Shown here one piece after another: positions 38,901 to 48,900 of a stretch of DNA of 64,000 nt. This stretch comes from Bin55 sp963667455 (GTDB lineage: Bacteria; Pseudomonadota; Gammaproteobacteria; Pseudomonadales; Azotimanducaceae), in contig CAXXFR010000029.1 of the NCBI GenBank assembly GCA_963667455.2, positions 186,001-250,000 of the forward strand, given 5' to 3'. The position numbers and the translations under genes were made by a program. Numbering within the stretch: position 1 is the stretch's first letter; the number at the start of each line of letters is the position of its first letter. The notes beneath the pieces are model-generated. The model was not told the DNA's origin. It did no database searches and saw only the letters and a list, made by a program, of their open reading frames with translations.

Positions 38901-39042
38901 CACTAACCGGCGTGCGTCCTCTTGCACTTCCGCCCGTGTGTCGGACGAAAACGGCTGGCTCTGAAGGAGGCAAATCGACAGCTTCGTCCTCGCTGCGCAA
39001 CATTGCCTCGCCGAAAGCGTTCCAACGTTCTTCAAGAGTCAT
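36000..39042 (-). CDS. putA: bifunctional proline dehydrogenase / glutamate-semialdehyde dehydrogenase PutA (one frame break)
   Basis: After removing one T from the four-base run at 38948-38951 the gene encodes 1013 residues from ATG 39042 (MTLEERWNAFGEAMLRSEDE). The FAD proline dehydrogenase part holds 'FLHEYGLTSEEGVVLLCLVE', 'MSVKLTALHPR', 'KRINIRLVKGAYWDTEIKHA' and 'FASHNAHTIASVHA'. The NAD-linked aldehyde dehydrogenase part holds 'ISPWNFPASIFVGPASAALV', 'IAETGGVN' and 'SAGQRCSALR', whose cysteine is at about 809. It oxidises proline to glutamate. No ribbon-helix-helix DNA-binding domain is present, so this PutA is not a self-repressor. If the break is real, translation could begin at the in-frame GTG near 38935, losing about 35 residues. 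Confidence 0.92.
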
Positions 39043-39090
39043 ACTTGCATTCTCTTGTCAGTTTCAACGACAAAAAACACCGTCGAAGAG

Positions 39091-40326
39091 CTATCGAATT
39101 GTCTCCGCACTCGGTCGGCCGGAAACGCCCGAAATCATGTTGCGTGCCTCCCGCGTCGACTTGAGCGACGGCTTGCCTCGAGCCTTGAAATTGAACGGCT
39201 CGGTGTCAATGTCTTCCAAGACCCGTTCGCCGGCGAGCACTTCGCTCTTCCACTGATCCTGCAACGGTTGTCGCTCCTGAAACTCGGGCATGACTTCCGT
39301 CGCAAAACGCTCCAATCCGGCACAGATGTCCTCGTGAGTGTTCTTCCCTGCCTGATTAAGAAGAATCACCTGATCGACGTGTGCGTCTTCGAGTTCAAGC
39401 AGTCGTTTGCGAATGGTCTCGGGTGAACCGATTAGCTCGCTTCCCGAACGTTTCTGTCCTGCCGGAGTGCGCTTCCACTGCTGATAGCGCTCCCAAAAAT
39501 TCACGCTACCAGGTGCGAATGGTCCCTCCTTGTTGTAGAGCTGCAAGGCAAATTGAAAAAACGTCCAACCATCTGCCTTCTGCCACGCTTCCTCGTCAGT
39601 CTCGGCGCACATGAACCCCGATACCACTGCAATGTTGGGGTTGGTCTCGTAATCTTCGAGCTTCTCAAGACCATTGACATAGGTGTTGTAGTAGGCGTTA
39701 ACCCAGGCTTGCGCCGCATCCAAACTGACGAACTTGAAACACAACGAACCCATGCCTCGTTTCGCGGCGTACCGAATCGTGTCGAGCTGTGAACACGCAA
39801 TCCACAACGGCGGATGAGGCTTCTGCAACGGCTTCGGAACCACGCATCGCAAAGGAAACTTGAAAAACTCCCCATCGTATTCCCAGCCGTGATTCCAAAA
39901 CATCGGCAACGTGCATCGAACGGCATCTTCCCAAATCTCTCGCTTGTCTCGAAACCTCAGATTGAAAGGATGCAATTCGGTTACCGAAGAACCCTCGCCC
40001 AAGCCAAATTCAACGCGACCATCCGAAACGAGATCGAGTGTTGCAATGCGTTCAGCGACGCGTGCTGGATGATTGGTGGTGAGCTGAACGATTCCATGAC
40101 CTAGGCGAATTCTGCTGGTTCGTTGGCTAGCAGCGCCAAGAAACACCTCTGGAGCGGAAGAGTGCGAGTATTCCTCAAGGAAATGGTGTTCCACCTCCCA
40201 AGCGTAGTCGTAGCCCAGCTTGTCGGCTAGTTCAATCTGAGCGAGGGAGTCCTTGAGCAGTTGATGTTCGCTGTCTTCCTTCCAATCACGCGGCAACTGA
40301 TGCTCATAGAAAATCCCAAACTTCAT
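39091..40326 (-). CDS. luciferase-like flavin monooxygenase (LLM class)
   Basis: The 411-residue TIM-barrel protein begins 'MKFGIFYEHQLPRDW' and has 'AWEVEHHFLEEYSHSSAPEV', 'TSRIRLGHGIVQL', 'VEFGLGEGSS' and 'DQVILLNQAGKNTHEDIC', typical of bacterial-luciferase-like F420/FMN monooxygenases. The substrate is unknown; relatives act on sulfonates, nitrilotriacetate, alkanes or aldehydes. ATG 40326 starts the conserved barrel and has GGAAAG upstream; the longer start at 40404 is less likely. It follows the TcuA-like flavoprotein gene by about 100 bases on the same strand, so they may be co-transcribed. Confidence 0.85.
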   Translation of the reverse strand: MKFGIFYEHQLPRDWKEDSEHQLLKDSLAQIELADKLGYDYAWEVEHHFLEEYSHSSAPEVFLGAASQRTSRIRLGHGIVQLTTNHPARVAERIATLDLVSDGRVEFGLGEGSSVTELHPFNLRFRDKREIWEDAVRCTLPMFWNHGWEYDGEFFKFPLRCVVPKPLQKPHPPLWIACSQLDTIRYAAKRGMGSLCFKFVSLDAAQAWVNAYYNTYVNGLEKLEDYETNPNIAVVSGFMCAETDEEAWQKADGWTFFQFALQLYNKEGPFAPGSVNFWERYQQWKRTPAGQKRSGSELIGSPETIRKRLLELEDAHVDQVILLNQAGKNTHEDICAGLERFATEVMPEFQERQPLQDQWKSEVLAGERVLEDIDTEPFNFKARGKPSLKSTREARNMISGVSGRPSAETIR

Positions 40327-40423
40327 CGCTGTGCTTTCCTCGTCGAGTTCTCGAGGACGGAGGGAAATCTCCGCTCGTTCATTCTGCACAGAACGAGCAT
40401 TCAATCGAGTACTGATGTAGTGG

Positions 40424-41890
40424 TTACGACAACACTCCTGCTGCTATGCGACCAGCAGTTCTTCCCATTACGGCTCCTGAAGTCAGTCCGCTTCCTCCCG
40501 GATAGTTGCTGTAGTAGAGTCCGCCCACCAGTTCGCCGGCTGCGAAGAGTCCGGGAATTGGAGACCCTGACTCTGCAATGACCCGAGCCTCGCTATCGAC
40601 GTGAAGTCCGCCGAACGTAAACGTAATTCCGCACGTTACTCCGTAGGCCTCAAACGGTGGATCTGAGATCGCATTGGCCCAGTTGGACTTGGGTACGGTG
40701 CCGTCGTCCGCTGATCGGCCGTCCAAGATGGCTGGGTTGAAAGGCACATCCGTACAAACCGACGCGTTGAAACGCGAAACCGTATCGAAAAAGCCGTCTA
40801 CGTCCACATCGGACATGGCCTTGGCTAGACCTTCGAGAGTAGACGATGTCACTGAGGTGACTTGCCGATGCAGATACTCGCCTCGCAGCATTCCTTTGGT
40901 CTTGGCATCGAATACCTGCCACGCCAGTTGCCCTTCTTGATTAAGGATTTCGGCTCCGTATCGAGCGTAGGTGTAGTTTCTAAAGTCTGCGCCTTCGTCG
41001 ATAAACCTCCTACCACTCGAATTGACGACGATTCCCAGCGGATAGGAGTGTTTTTGAAACTCGTCCGCAACATCAAGATCGCCAAAGTCAGGAGCGTTCA
41101 TGTCCCATGCGACGGAGTGGCACCCCGACCAATGACCACGGGGCATGGCACCGATGTCCATAGCCATGCTAATTCCATCGCCGGTATTGAAACGAGTACC
41201 TCGAACCTTTGCTAGATCCCAGTTTGGACCCAAGTATTTTGCTCGCCACATGGGATTGGACTCAAACCCGCCGCACGCCAATACGACTCCATCACACCCA
41301 ACCACGTCGCCGTTGACCACAACTCCATCGACCCTGCCATTCCGCCGAGATTGGGCTAAATCGGTAACTCGGCTGTCGTACCGAATGCTGATTCCGTCGT
41401 TCACGGCGAAGTTGGTGAGTGCATCAACAAGCCCTGCTCCACCGCCGTTGACTTCGACAGAGAGACCGCCCCAGAACGTTTGCTTGCCGTCAACTTTGAA
41501 CGACTGACGCCGAAATGCGGGGAGAAACCGCACGCCTTTCTGTTGCATCCAGCACAGAGTTGAAAAACTCTCTCCCACGACCTTCTCCTGAAGATCCAAA
41601 TCTCCTCGGTTGTGAGACAGGCGACTTAGGTCGAAATAGAAGTCGTCTTCCGAGTAGCTACCAAAGTCCGAATTCTCAATCTCCGCTGAGCTCAAGTCCG
41701 GTATCAATTTCATCAAGTCCTCGGTTCCGGCATAGCAGGTTCTCATTCCGCCGCCTGTAAATCGCGAGTTTCCTCCTCGAGTCTCGTAGGGAGCCCGCTC
41801 AAACACTAGCACTTCAGCTCCACACTCACGGGCAGCAATCGCCGCACACAATGCGGCGTTTCCACCACCCACCACGACAACCCTAGTCAT
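40424..41890 (-). CDS. FAD-dependent dehydrogenase, TcuA/fumarate-reductase-like
   Basis: The 488-residue flavoprotein has the dinucleotide-binding fold 'VVVVGGGNAALCAAIAAREC' at the very start, then 'YETRGGNSRFTGGGMRTC', a motif set typical of TcuA (tricarballylate dehydrogenase) and related fumarate-reductase flavoproteins. 'GCDGVVLACGGFESNP' is the second FAD motif, and 'GLFAAGELVGGLYYSNYPGG' with 'SGLTSGAVMGRTAGR' the C-terminal FAD site. It oxidises or reduces a C-C bond in a carboxylic acid or steroid-like substrate. TcuB and TcuC partners are not adjacent, so tricarballylate is not assured. Confidence 0.82.
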   Translation of the reverse strand: MTRVVVVGGGNAALCAAIAARECGAEVLVFERAPYETRGGNSRFTGGGMRTCYAGTEDLMKLIPDLSSAEIENSDFGSYSEDDFYFDLSRLSHNRGDLDLQEKVVGESFSTLCWMQQKGVRFLPAFRRQSFKVDGKQTFWGGLSVEVNGGGAGLVDALTNFAVNDGISIRYDSRVTDLAQSRRNGRVDGVVVNGDVVGCDGVVLACGGFESNPMWRAKYLGPNWDLAKVRGTRFNTGDGISMAMDIGAMPRGHWSGCHSVAWDMNAPDFGDLDVADEFQKHSYPLGIVVNSSGRRFIDEGADFRNYTYARYGAEILNQEGQLAWQVFDAKTKGMLRGEYLHRQVTSVTSSTLEGLAKAMSDVDVDGFFDTVSRFNASVCTDVPFNPAILDGRSADDGTVPKSNWANAISDPPFEAYGVTCGITFTFGGLHVDSEARVIAESGSPIPGLFAAGELVGGLYYSNYPGGSGLTSGAVMGRTAGRIAAGVLS

Positions 41891-41913
41891 GCTTCAATCC
41901 GTTTCAAGATTCT

Positions 41914-41953
41914 GAATTGGCCAGAATAAGCCAGAATAAGCCAGAATTGGCCA
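41914..41953 (-). repeat. four 10-bp tandem repeats upstream of the TcuA-like gene
   Basis: On the plus strand the units read gaattggcca, gaataagcca, gaataagcca, gaattggcca, an outer pair and an inner pair. They sit 24 bases upstream of the TcuA-like start codon and 10 bases past the stop of the AlbA_2 gene. The position and 10-bp (one helical turn) spacing suit a repeated protein-binding site. Confidence 0.75.
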
Positions 41954-41963
41954 ACTTATTGAT

Positions 41964-43358
41964 TTATAACGGTTTCCAACGTGCTCCGCGGCCGTGTCCG
42001 AACGATTCGGCCAGTCTCTTGGCCTTGAGAATTGACAGGTCCTCTCGCAGTCGCCACTGGCTTGTCTGTGGTCCGGCCAAAGTACGAATCTCGCGTAATG
42101 CTAGAGGATGTGCCGAACCTCGCAATAGATGGAGAATTGCACTTTGACGACCAGTTAGGTTAGCTTCAGTCTCTTGCAATGACACTTCTCGACTGCGAAA
42201 GAACCGTACCGTCACACAGTCGCCCACTTCCTCAATTTCGGGATGGGGCAACCCTGCTTCCGCGGCATGTTCCGCCATCTTGATGGTTCCTCGACCCCAC
42301 TCCTCGATTACTCCCCTTCTGTAGAACGTCCGGGCAATGAACGGATTCCATGGCTTTGACTGGTGCGGGACAAACAAATCCTCAGGTGTCAGTCCGAAAT
42401 GTAACGGACCAATGGAGGTGACCTCCAATCGGTCGTCGTAGACGGCCATCCCAATGGATCCAACGGTAATCGAGTAATCCCGATGACACACTGCATTCGC
42501 CACTGCCTCGCGTACCGCCAAGAACGGATACTGTGGTTCATCAATCCGCGTCATTCGTCCAAGTTCAAATCGACTGGCGATGGGAATGGTCTCTCGAAGA
42601 AATCGCTGCGCACTGGCAAGCAAAGTGAAAGCATTACCAGTGAACTGGCGATTGTCGAGGAACTCGGATCGGTCGAGTCCGCGAAAGCGAGCGACGCGTA
42701 AGAGACATTGCGGAAGGTAGGACTCAAGGCGTTCCCTATTCCCAAACAACACTGCCGCCGCACGCAACAACGTGCCGTCTTCGATCAATTCAAGCTCGCG
42801 TAGTAAGACCTCAGGTTCTCGAGAGGCTGGTTCGTCCATCCGGCCGATTCTGACAGCCTCAGCCACTGTGTTGCGAATCTCCGAGTGTGAGAGATCGTTG
42901 ATAGACCACCCATCGGCGGGTTGGTTTTCCCAACGACTTTGCTTGTGCATGCGTTCAAGCAGGATTCGGTTGTGTTCCTCCACGGACATAGATTGCGTTG
43001 TATTTCCGACACGCCGATAGGCGGTTCCTCGATATCGATAAGGAGCCGACAAGCCAGAACTGACAGAAGTCACGATTACTTCCAGTTGGTCTTCCAACCG
43101 AACTGTTTCTATGCTTGGAAACGCGGGCGGATCGATTCTGCGAAATTCAGCACTGAGTTCCTCGATCGTTCGGTCACTTACCTGTTGTCCCACCGTCCGA
43201 CCGTCGGGCGAGATGCCGAAGAGAACGTGTCCGCCTCTCTGATTTAGCATTGCACACACGGTTGCAACTGCGTCACGAAGCGATTCAGCAGTGGCTCTGA
43301 ACTCAAGAGTCTCCAACTCACCGGACTCGATTAGCGAAGCTAACTGATTGGGTGTCAT
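41964..43358 (-). CDS. AlbA_2/HATPase-type ATP-binding protein with C-terminal winged helix
   Basis: The 464-residue protein has an N-terminal Schlafen AlbA_2 domain: 'LIESGELETLEFRATAESLR', 'NQRGGHVLFGISPDGRTVGQ' and 'PYRYRGTAYRRVGNTTQSMS'. A middle ATPase-like part follows: 'AVREAVANAVCHRDYS' with 'VYDDRLEVTSIGPL' and 'EEWGRGTIKMAEHA'. A C-terminal winged-helix follows (TGRQSAILHLL; ALREIRTLAG). Such proteins are annotated as putative transcriptional regulators or ATP-binding proteins and often occur near mobile or defence genes. Function is unproven. ATG is at 43358. Confidence 0.82.
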   Translation of the reverse strand: MTPNQLASLIESGELETLEFRATAESLRDAVATVCAMLNQRGGHVLFGISPDGRTVGQQVSDRTIEELSAEFRRIDPPAFPSIETVRLEDQLEVIVTSVSSGLSAPYRYRGTAYRRVGNTTQSMSVEEHNRILLERMHKQSRWENQPADGWSINDLSHSEIRNTVAEAVRIGRMDEPASREPEVLLRELELIEDGTLLRAAAVLFGNRERLESYLPQCLLRVARFRGLDRSEFLDNRQFTGNAFTLLASAQRFLRETIPIASRFELGRMTRIDEPQYPFLAVREAVANAVCHRDYSITVGSIGMAVYDDRLEVTSIGPLHFGLTPEDLFVPHQSKPWNPFIARTFYRRGVIEEWGRGTIKMAEHAAEAGLPHPEIEEVGDCVTVRFFRSREVSLQETEANLTGRQSAILHLLRGSAHPLALREIRTLAGPQTSQWRLREDLSILKAKRLAESFGHGRGARWKPL

Positions 43359-43904
43359 ATATCAAAATCCTTGGAATGTCGGGGCATCCAACCGCGAACT
43401 CACAGGTCCGCATACAGCCTTCGGCCTAGAAGTAATTCAAATGTGGTCTGGACTAATTGATCTCTTCGTATTTCTCCAGAGTCTTCGTGTTAGCTCTGAC
43501 GTAACCGCTGAGACATTATCGGCTTCGTTCACCCATGGTTGGCCCAACCGGTAGGGACCAATCTGCCCGTGAAAGAGTCACTCAATCGAATGAAAATAGA
43601 CGCATGGCGAAACCTGTATAGCTCAGCGTTCGCGTTTATTGGTTTGAATTCTTAAGTGGATCCTTCGTGGGAGTGCGTTCTTGGACAATATCCAGCAAGC
43701 AAGTTCACGTGTTCGGTAAATCGGGCTGAGGGAACGACGGGTATGAAGATTGCCATGTTCCTCAATCCGTGAACAATGTTAGATTAGGACACTCTAAGCC
43801 GTTGGAAATTGAACGCCGGCGACGGGCAGTGCAACCTGAAAGTATTGTGGACGAGGTGTATTGAGCGCGGTCTTGACAAGCCAACAAATCCCCCGGAGAA
43901 GAAC
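43359..43904. other. intergenic, 546 bp, divergent regulatory region
   Basis: This lies between the divergent AlbA_2 and DUF2799 genes. The longer in-frame start at 43809 is not used, since the lipoprotein signal begins at 43905. I see no other gene; it should contain both promoters. Confidence 0.4.
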
Positions 43905-44609
43905 ATGAAGCGTCTTGAGAATAAGCAAGGAATACCGCAATTGCGTTGCGTGTTCAACTTGAGACGGTTTGTCTTGTTGTCCCTTGTAGCAGGCTGCCTA
44001 GGACTAATTGGCGGGTGCGCATCGATGAGCCGACTCGACTGCCTTACGGTCGATTGGTTCGACAAGGGCTACGAAGACGGCCTCCGAGGTTCGACAATGG
44101 AAAGGTACGGTCGATACGCGGACGACTGTACGAAACATGGAATCGCCCCCAATCGACAGGAGTATGAACGTGGTAGAAATCAAGGTCTGTCGCTGTATTG
44201 CACCAGCAACAAGGGATATCGCGTAGGCCGGGCTGGCCGAACCTACACTCACGTTTGTCCGCCCGGATCCGAGCCGGATTTCCTCCATGGGTTCTACGCC
44301 GGACAACAGGTTCATCTTGCCGAGGTGAGAATATTGGAAGTCGAATCTGCTATTGCATCACTGAAACGAGTGAATACGAACCTGGAATCACAGGTCGACA
44401 AACTCGAAGCGGAATTGCTGGACGATGAAACCGACGACGAGACCAAAGCCACTCTACTGAGACAGATCAAACGGCGACAACAGGAGATCGGCCAAAACGA
44501 AGCGAGAATCGAACAGTATTACGAGAAGAAAGTCGATGCCGTAGTCAACTATCGAGAGACAGTAGAGGAAGTCCGGAGCCTCGGTTTCCAAGAGTCTATG
44601 GCGTACTAG
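43905..44609 (+). CDS. DUF2799 family lipoprotein
   Basis: The 234-residue product has a basic start, a hydrophobic stretch and a lipobox LIGGC (VLLSLVAGCLGLIGGC), so it is a lipoprotein. The mature part has the DUF2799 pattern: 'VDWFDKGYEDGLRG', 'RYGRYADDCTKHGI', 'EYERGRNQGLSLYCTSNKGY' and 'HGFYAGQQVH'. The last ~100 residues are a coiled coil (LESQVDKLEAELLDDETDDE). ATG 43905 has GGAG six bases upstream. Function unknown. Confidence 0.85.
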   Translation: MKRLENKQGIPQLRCVFNLRRFVLLSLVAGCLGLIGGCASMSRLDCLTVDWFDKGYEDGLRGSTMERYGRYADDCTKHGIAPNRQEYERGRNQGLSLYCTSNKGYRVGRAGRTYTHVCPPGSEPDFLHGFYAGQQVHLAEVRILEVESAIASLKRVNTNLESQVDKLEAELLDDETDDETKATLLRQIKRRQQEIGQNEARIEQYYEKKVDAVVNYRETVEEVRSLGFQESMAY

Positions 44610-44691
44610 TCAAGTTCTTCCCACCATGCAGTAGGACTTGCTTCCAACTTACAATATCGCCATGCAAGCGAGTCTCCACGCTCAATGCTTC

Positions 44692-44768
44692 GGCTACGTA
44701 GCTCAGCTGGTAAGAGCACGGCACTCATAATGCCGGGGTCGTTGGTTCGAGTCCAACCGTAGCCACCA
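44692..44768 (+). tRNA. tRNA-Met (CAU), elongator type
   Basis: The 77-nt gene includes an encoded CCA. The acceptor GGCTACG pairs with CGTAGCC, the D-arm has AGCTCAGCTGGTAAGAGC, the anticodon loop is CTCATAA with anticodon CAT, and the T-arm contains GGTTCGAGTCC. The paired first base G1-C72 and close likeness to the E. coli elongator tRNA-Met argue against initiator tRNA. It stands alone between the DUF2799 gene and RND pair 2. Confidence 0.96.
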
Positions 44769-44835
44769 ACATGCCAATCGGATTCACGTTCGATTTACGA
44801 TGTCCATGTACGCTCCACTCTCACCAAGTTAGAAA

Positions 44836-45987
44836 TTGACTAACCAATCCGCCGATCACCACGCATCGTTGAAGAAATATGCGATAGGTGCCGCACAAGT
44901 CGGTGCAGTGTTCCTCTTTCTCGTAGTCGCTGCCGTGTTTTCGCGTCCGCCTTCTGTCGACGACATTCTCTCCGAGTCGGGTGAAGTTGGCGGAGGCGAC
45001 ACCCCGCAGTTGATAGTCAAGATTGCGACGCCAAGACGAAATACGACAGAACTTTCCATCACTTCTACAGGAAACGTTCGTGCACGGAACATTGTCACGT
45101 TAGCTTCGCAGGTAACTGGACGTGTGGAGTGGATAGCTGAAGAGCTTCGCACTGGGGGAACTTTCGTCGCAGACCAACCTCTGCTGCACATTGAGAAGTC
45201 GGACTTCGAACTTGGCGTCGCCCAAGCTAAAGCAAATTTGGATACGGCAAAGGCAAATCTCAAATTGCGGCACGCTGAGCGAACAGCTTCGACTGAGGCC
45301 TGGCAACTCGTTCATCCAAGGACGGATGTCCCAACCCTAGTGGCCAAAGAACCCCAAATCGCACAATCGGAAGCAAGCATTGCAACAGCCGAAGCTGGGC
45401 TGAAAATCGCTGAATTGCAGCTGTCACGCACTGTGTTTGCACTTCCCTTCCATGGCAGTGTCATTGCAACAGATATCGGTGTTGGACAACTTCTCACGCA
45501 GGGCCAGCCATTTGGAACCGTCTACGACTCCGGAACACTCGAAGTTCACGTAGCAATCTCGGAGTCCGAACTTCGATTGCTCGAACCGGCAAATGGTCGT
45601 CGCGCACTGGTGCATCGAAACGGCGACCTCTTTGAAGCCGTCGTCGAGCGCACATCGTCGATGATTGATCCAACAAACCGAACGGCTACTCTTTACTTGG
45701 GACTTGTGGACGACAACGACCTGCTCCCGGGTCATTTTGTCCACGTGGACGTCTACGGGCGCAACGATCGAGACACCTATCGACTACCTGAATCCGCCGA
45801 ACAACCGAATTCTTCTGTTTGGATTGTTCGCGACTCGCGTCTCGAACGGGTATATCCAGAAATCATTTCACGCGACGGGCGAGAAATGGTGGTTGCGGCA
45901 TTCGACTATGGCGACGGCATTGTTGTCGAAACACTTATGAACGCGTATGCGGGAATGAAGGTCGCAATCGCCGCTGACCGTTCATGA
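44836..45987 (+). CDS. RND efflux periplasmic adaptor subunit (pair 2)
   Basis: The 383-residue membrane-fusion protein has an N-terminal helix (YAIGAAQVGAVFLFLVVAAVF), the lipoyl half-motif 'STGNVRARNIVTLASQVTGR', an alanine-rich hairpin and 'ALPFHGSVIATDIGVGQLLT'. It ends with a barrel and C-terminal domain ('NAYAGMKVAIAADRS'). The start is TTG 44836; no in-frame ATG precedes the membrane helix. It overlaps the pump gene by four bases. It is clearly diverged from the adaptor at 15 kb, so it is not a recent duplication. Confidence 0.9.
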   Translation: MTNQSADHHASLKKYAIGAAQVGAVFLFLVVAAVFSRPPSVDDILSESGEVGGGDTPQLIVKIATPRRNTTELSITSTGNVRARNIVTLASQVTGRVEWIAEELRTGGTFVADQPLLHIEKSDFELGVAQAKANLDTAKANLKLRHAERTASTEAWQLVHPRTDVPTLVAKEPQIAQSEASIATAEAGLKIAELQLSRTVFALPFHGSVIATDIGVGQLLTQGQPFGTVYDSGTLEVHVAISESELRLLEPANGRRALVHRNGDLFEAVVERTSSMIDPTNRTATLYLGLVDDNDLLPGHFVHVDVYGRNDRDTYRLPESAEQPNSSVWIVRDSRLERVYPEIISRDGREMVVAAFDYGDGIVVETLMNAYAGMKVAIAADRS

Positions 45988-48900
45988 ATGAAACTCGCGA
46001 ATCGCTCTCCACCAAGAGCGAGTCCAGTTCCGCAAGGCTCTCCCTCGTACAGTTCTTTGCCAAGAACTCAGTCGCTGCAAACCTATTGATGGTTGCCCTG
46101 CTGGTCGGAGGATTCTTGGTGGCAAGTGGCTTGTCGTCACAGGTGTTTCCCCAGATCGACCCGCGAATGATTACCGTCTCGGTTCCATACCCCGGCGCAA
46201 CGCCATCGGAAGTCGAAGAAAGTATCACACGAAGAGTGGACACCTCCGTTCGTGGTATAGACGGAATTGACCGTGTTGTTTCCAAGGCCTCGGAAGGCTA
46301 CGGCCGCATAACCATAGAACTCGTCGACTTCGCCGACAAGGAAAAGGCACGAGATTCAGTTCAATCCGCAGTGGATCAATTGACGGACTTTCCACCGGCG
46401 GATGCCGAAGAACCGGAAGTCGTAGCCATGGACGCTTTGCAAAACGTCATGGTGATCGCCTTGGTTTCCAATGCTGACGAAATGTATTTGAATCAGGCGG
46501 TCAGAGAACTAGAGCAGGAACTGCTCGAGATCCCGATCGTTTCACACGTCTCCGTCGAAGGCAATCGTGACTTCGAAATTGCGATCGAAGTCAGTGAGGA
46601 GATGCTGCGGCAATACCAGCTGACCATCGACAACATTGCCAACGCAATTCAGCAATCGTCTCTCAATCTCTCGTCGGGAGAACTTCGCACCGAAGCCGGC
46701 GATCTGTTGCTCCGCACGGAACAGAAACGGGAAACCGGCGAGGAGTTCAGAGACATTGTGCTTCGAACCCTCCCCGGAGGTGCGGTGCTCCGATTGGGAG
46801 ACATCGCCAATATCGAAGATGGTTTCGCGGACACCAACTTGACAAATGAAGTGGACGGCGAACGAGCGGTCTTCATCCGCATACAAGCTGCTGAAACCGA
46901 AAACGTCTTGGATGTCGCCGAAGCTATCAAAGAATTCCTTGCCAATCGGGATTCTCAGCCTGGAATCGATGTCCGAATTTGGGAAGACTCAAGCGAAAAC
47001 CTAAAGAGCCGAATCAATCTTCTCGTACGCAATGGAACACTGGGATTCGCGCTGGTGTTCTTCTTTCTAGTGGTAATGCTTGATCTGCGCCTGGCATTTT
47101 GGGTCGCCATGGGCATTCCCATATCGTTTCTGGGTGGGTTTTTGTTCTTCGACGCTTTTGGCGTGACGATCAACATGGTCTCTTTGTTCGCCTTGATCAT
47201 CGTGTTGGGGATTGTCGTGGACGATGCCATAGTGGTGGGCGAGAACATTGGAAACGAGCAGCAGAAGGGGTTGCAGGGCAGTGCCGCGTCAATCGCGGGT
47301 GTCAAAGGTGTGTTCGCGCCGGTGTTCATTGGAGTGCTTACAACCATCGTCGCATTTATTCCATTGACTTTCACGTCGGGACAAATGGGACAGATTCTGG
47401 GAGTCATTCCTGTCGTCGTGATAACAGTCCTGACCATTTCCTTGGTGGAAGTGTTCTTGATCCTACCGGCGCACTTGTCGCACTCCGAGCGTTGGAGTCG
47501 CTGGCCCCTTGATCGAATTCAGACATTCATTGCCGAAAGAATTGAGTGGTTCAGAGACAACTGGTTCGTACTGTCGGTGCGTCATGCAGTGAGACACCGC
47601 TACTTGACTGTTGTGTACGCCCTAGCGATGCTCGTCTTGGCTGTTGTCTTCATAAGCAACGGCGCAGTACGTGTCGAGTTCTTTCCGTCCGTCGAGTCTG
47701 ATCAAATCAGCATCAGTTTGAGTTTTCCGCTTGGCACACCCTTCGCTGTAACCGAAGCGGCTGCCTACCGAATTCGAGATGCTGTCAACGCAGTCAATGC
47801 CGATCTAGGCGGAACAGCAGTCAAAGCAGTAGGGATAACAGCTGGCAGTCAAGAAGTGGGGCAATCCCGAGGGCCCCCAACAGGTGAGCCTGTGACCACG
47901 GAATCTGGCCACCACTTGGCAAGTGTCACTATTCAGTTGCAAGAAGAACCTATTCGAACCTCCTCGGCAGTCGAATTGGAAACTCTGATACGTAGACGGA
48001 TTGGAACCATTCCGGGGGTCGAGTCTCTCACCATTGCCTCAGACCTCATAGCCGAGTCGTCCACGTTGGAGTACGAGTTGTCCCATGCCAACAATGACCA
48101 ACTGAGCCTCGCTACCACAGCAATGCGTGAGCGTCTCGCTGAGATGCCGATGTTGACCGAGATACGCGATACGTTGAGCGACGGCAAGCGACAGTTCGAC
48201 ATCCAACTGACACCAGAGGGAGAAGCAGTGGGACTTTCGCAGTCCGTGGTGGCCCGTCAACTTCGTCAGAATTTCTTTGGACAGGAAGTGCAAAGGATTC
48301 AACGAGGTAGCGACGAAGTCAAAATCATGGTTCGCTATCCGGGTTCCGATCGCAAGAGCACGAGCGACTTGTTCAATACGAGAATTCGGCTTCAAGACGG
48401 AACCGAAGTGCCTCTGTCCGCTGTTGCCACCGTCGAGGAAACGAGAAGTTACTCCGCCATTGATCGAATCGACGGAGTGCGCGTGGTAACCATATCGGCC
48501 GAAGTGGACAAGACGTTCATGTCTACCGGAGAAGCTACGAACCGCGTAGAACAGGAAGTCGTTCCAACCGTTCTTGCACAGTTTCCGGGACTAACGATCA
48601 ACCAAGCGGGATTTGGTCGTGATCAAGCACGAGATTTAGGTTCGCTGGGAACGCTTGCACTCGTTGCGATCATCGTCATCTTCGCGCTTATAGCAGCATT
48701 GATGCGTAGCTACACCATGCCCTTCATCGTTCTGTCTGGAATACCGTTTGGAGCTGCTGGGGCTGTGATCGGCCACTACCTTCTAGGCTACGACGTATCC
48801 ATGGTTTCGATGTTCGGTATGGTTGCACTGAGTGGCGTTGTGGTCAACGATAGCCTCGTTCTCATGGACCGATTTAAGAGGCTGAGGGAGGAGAAACCTG

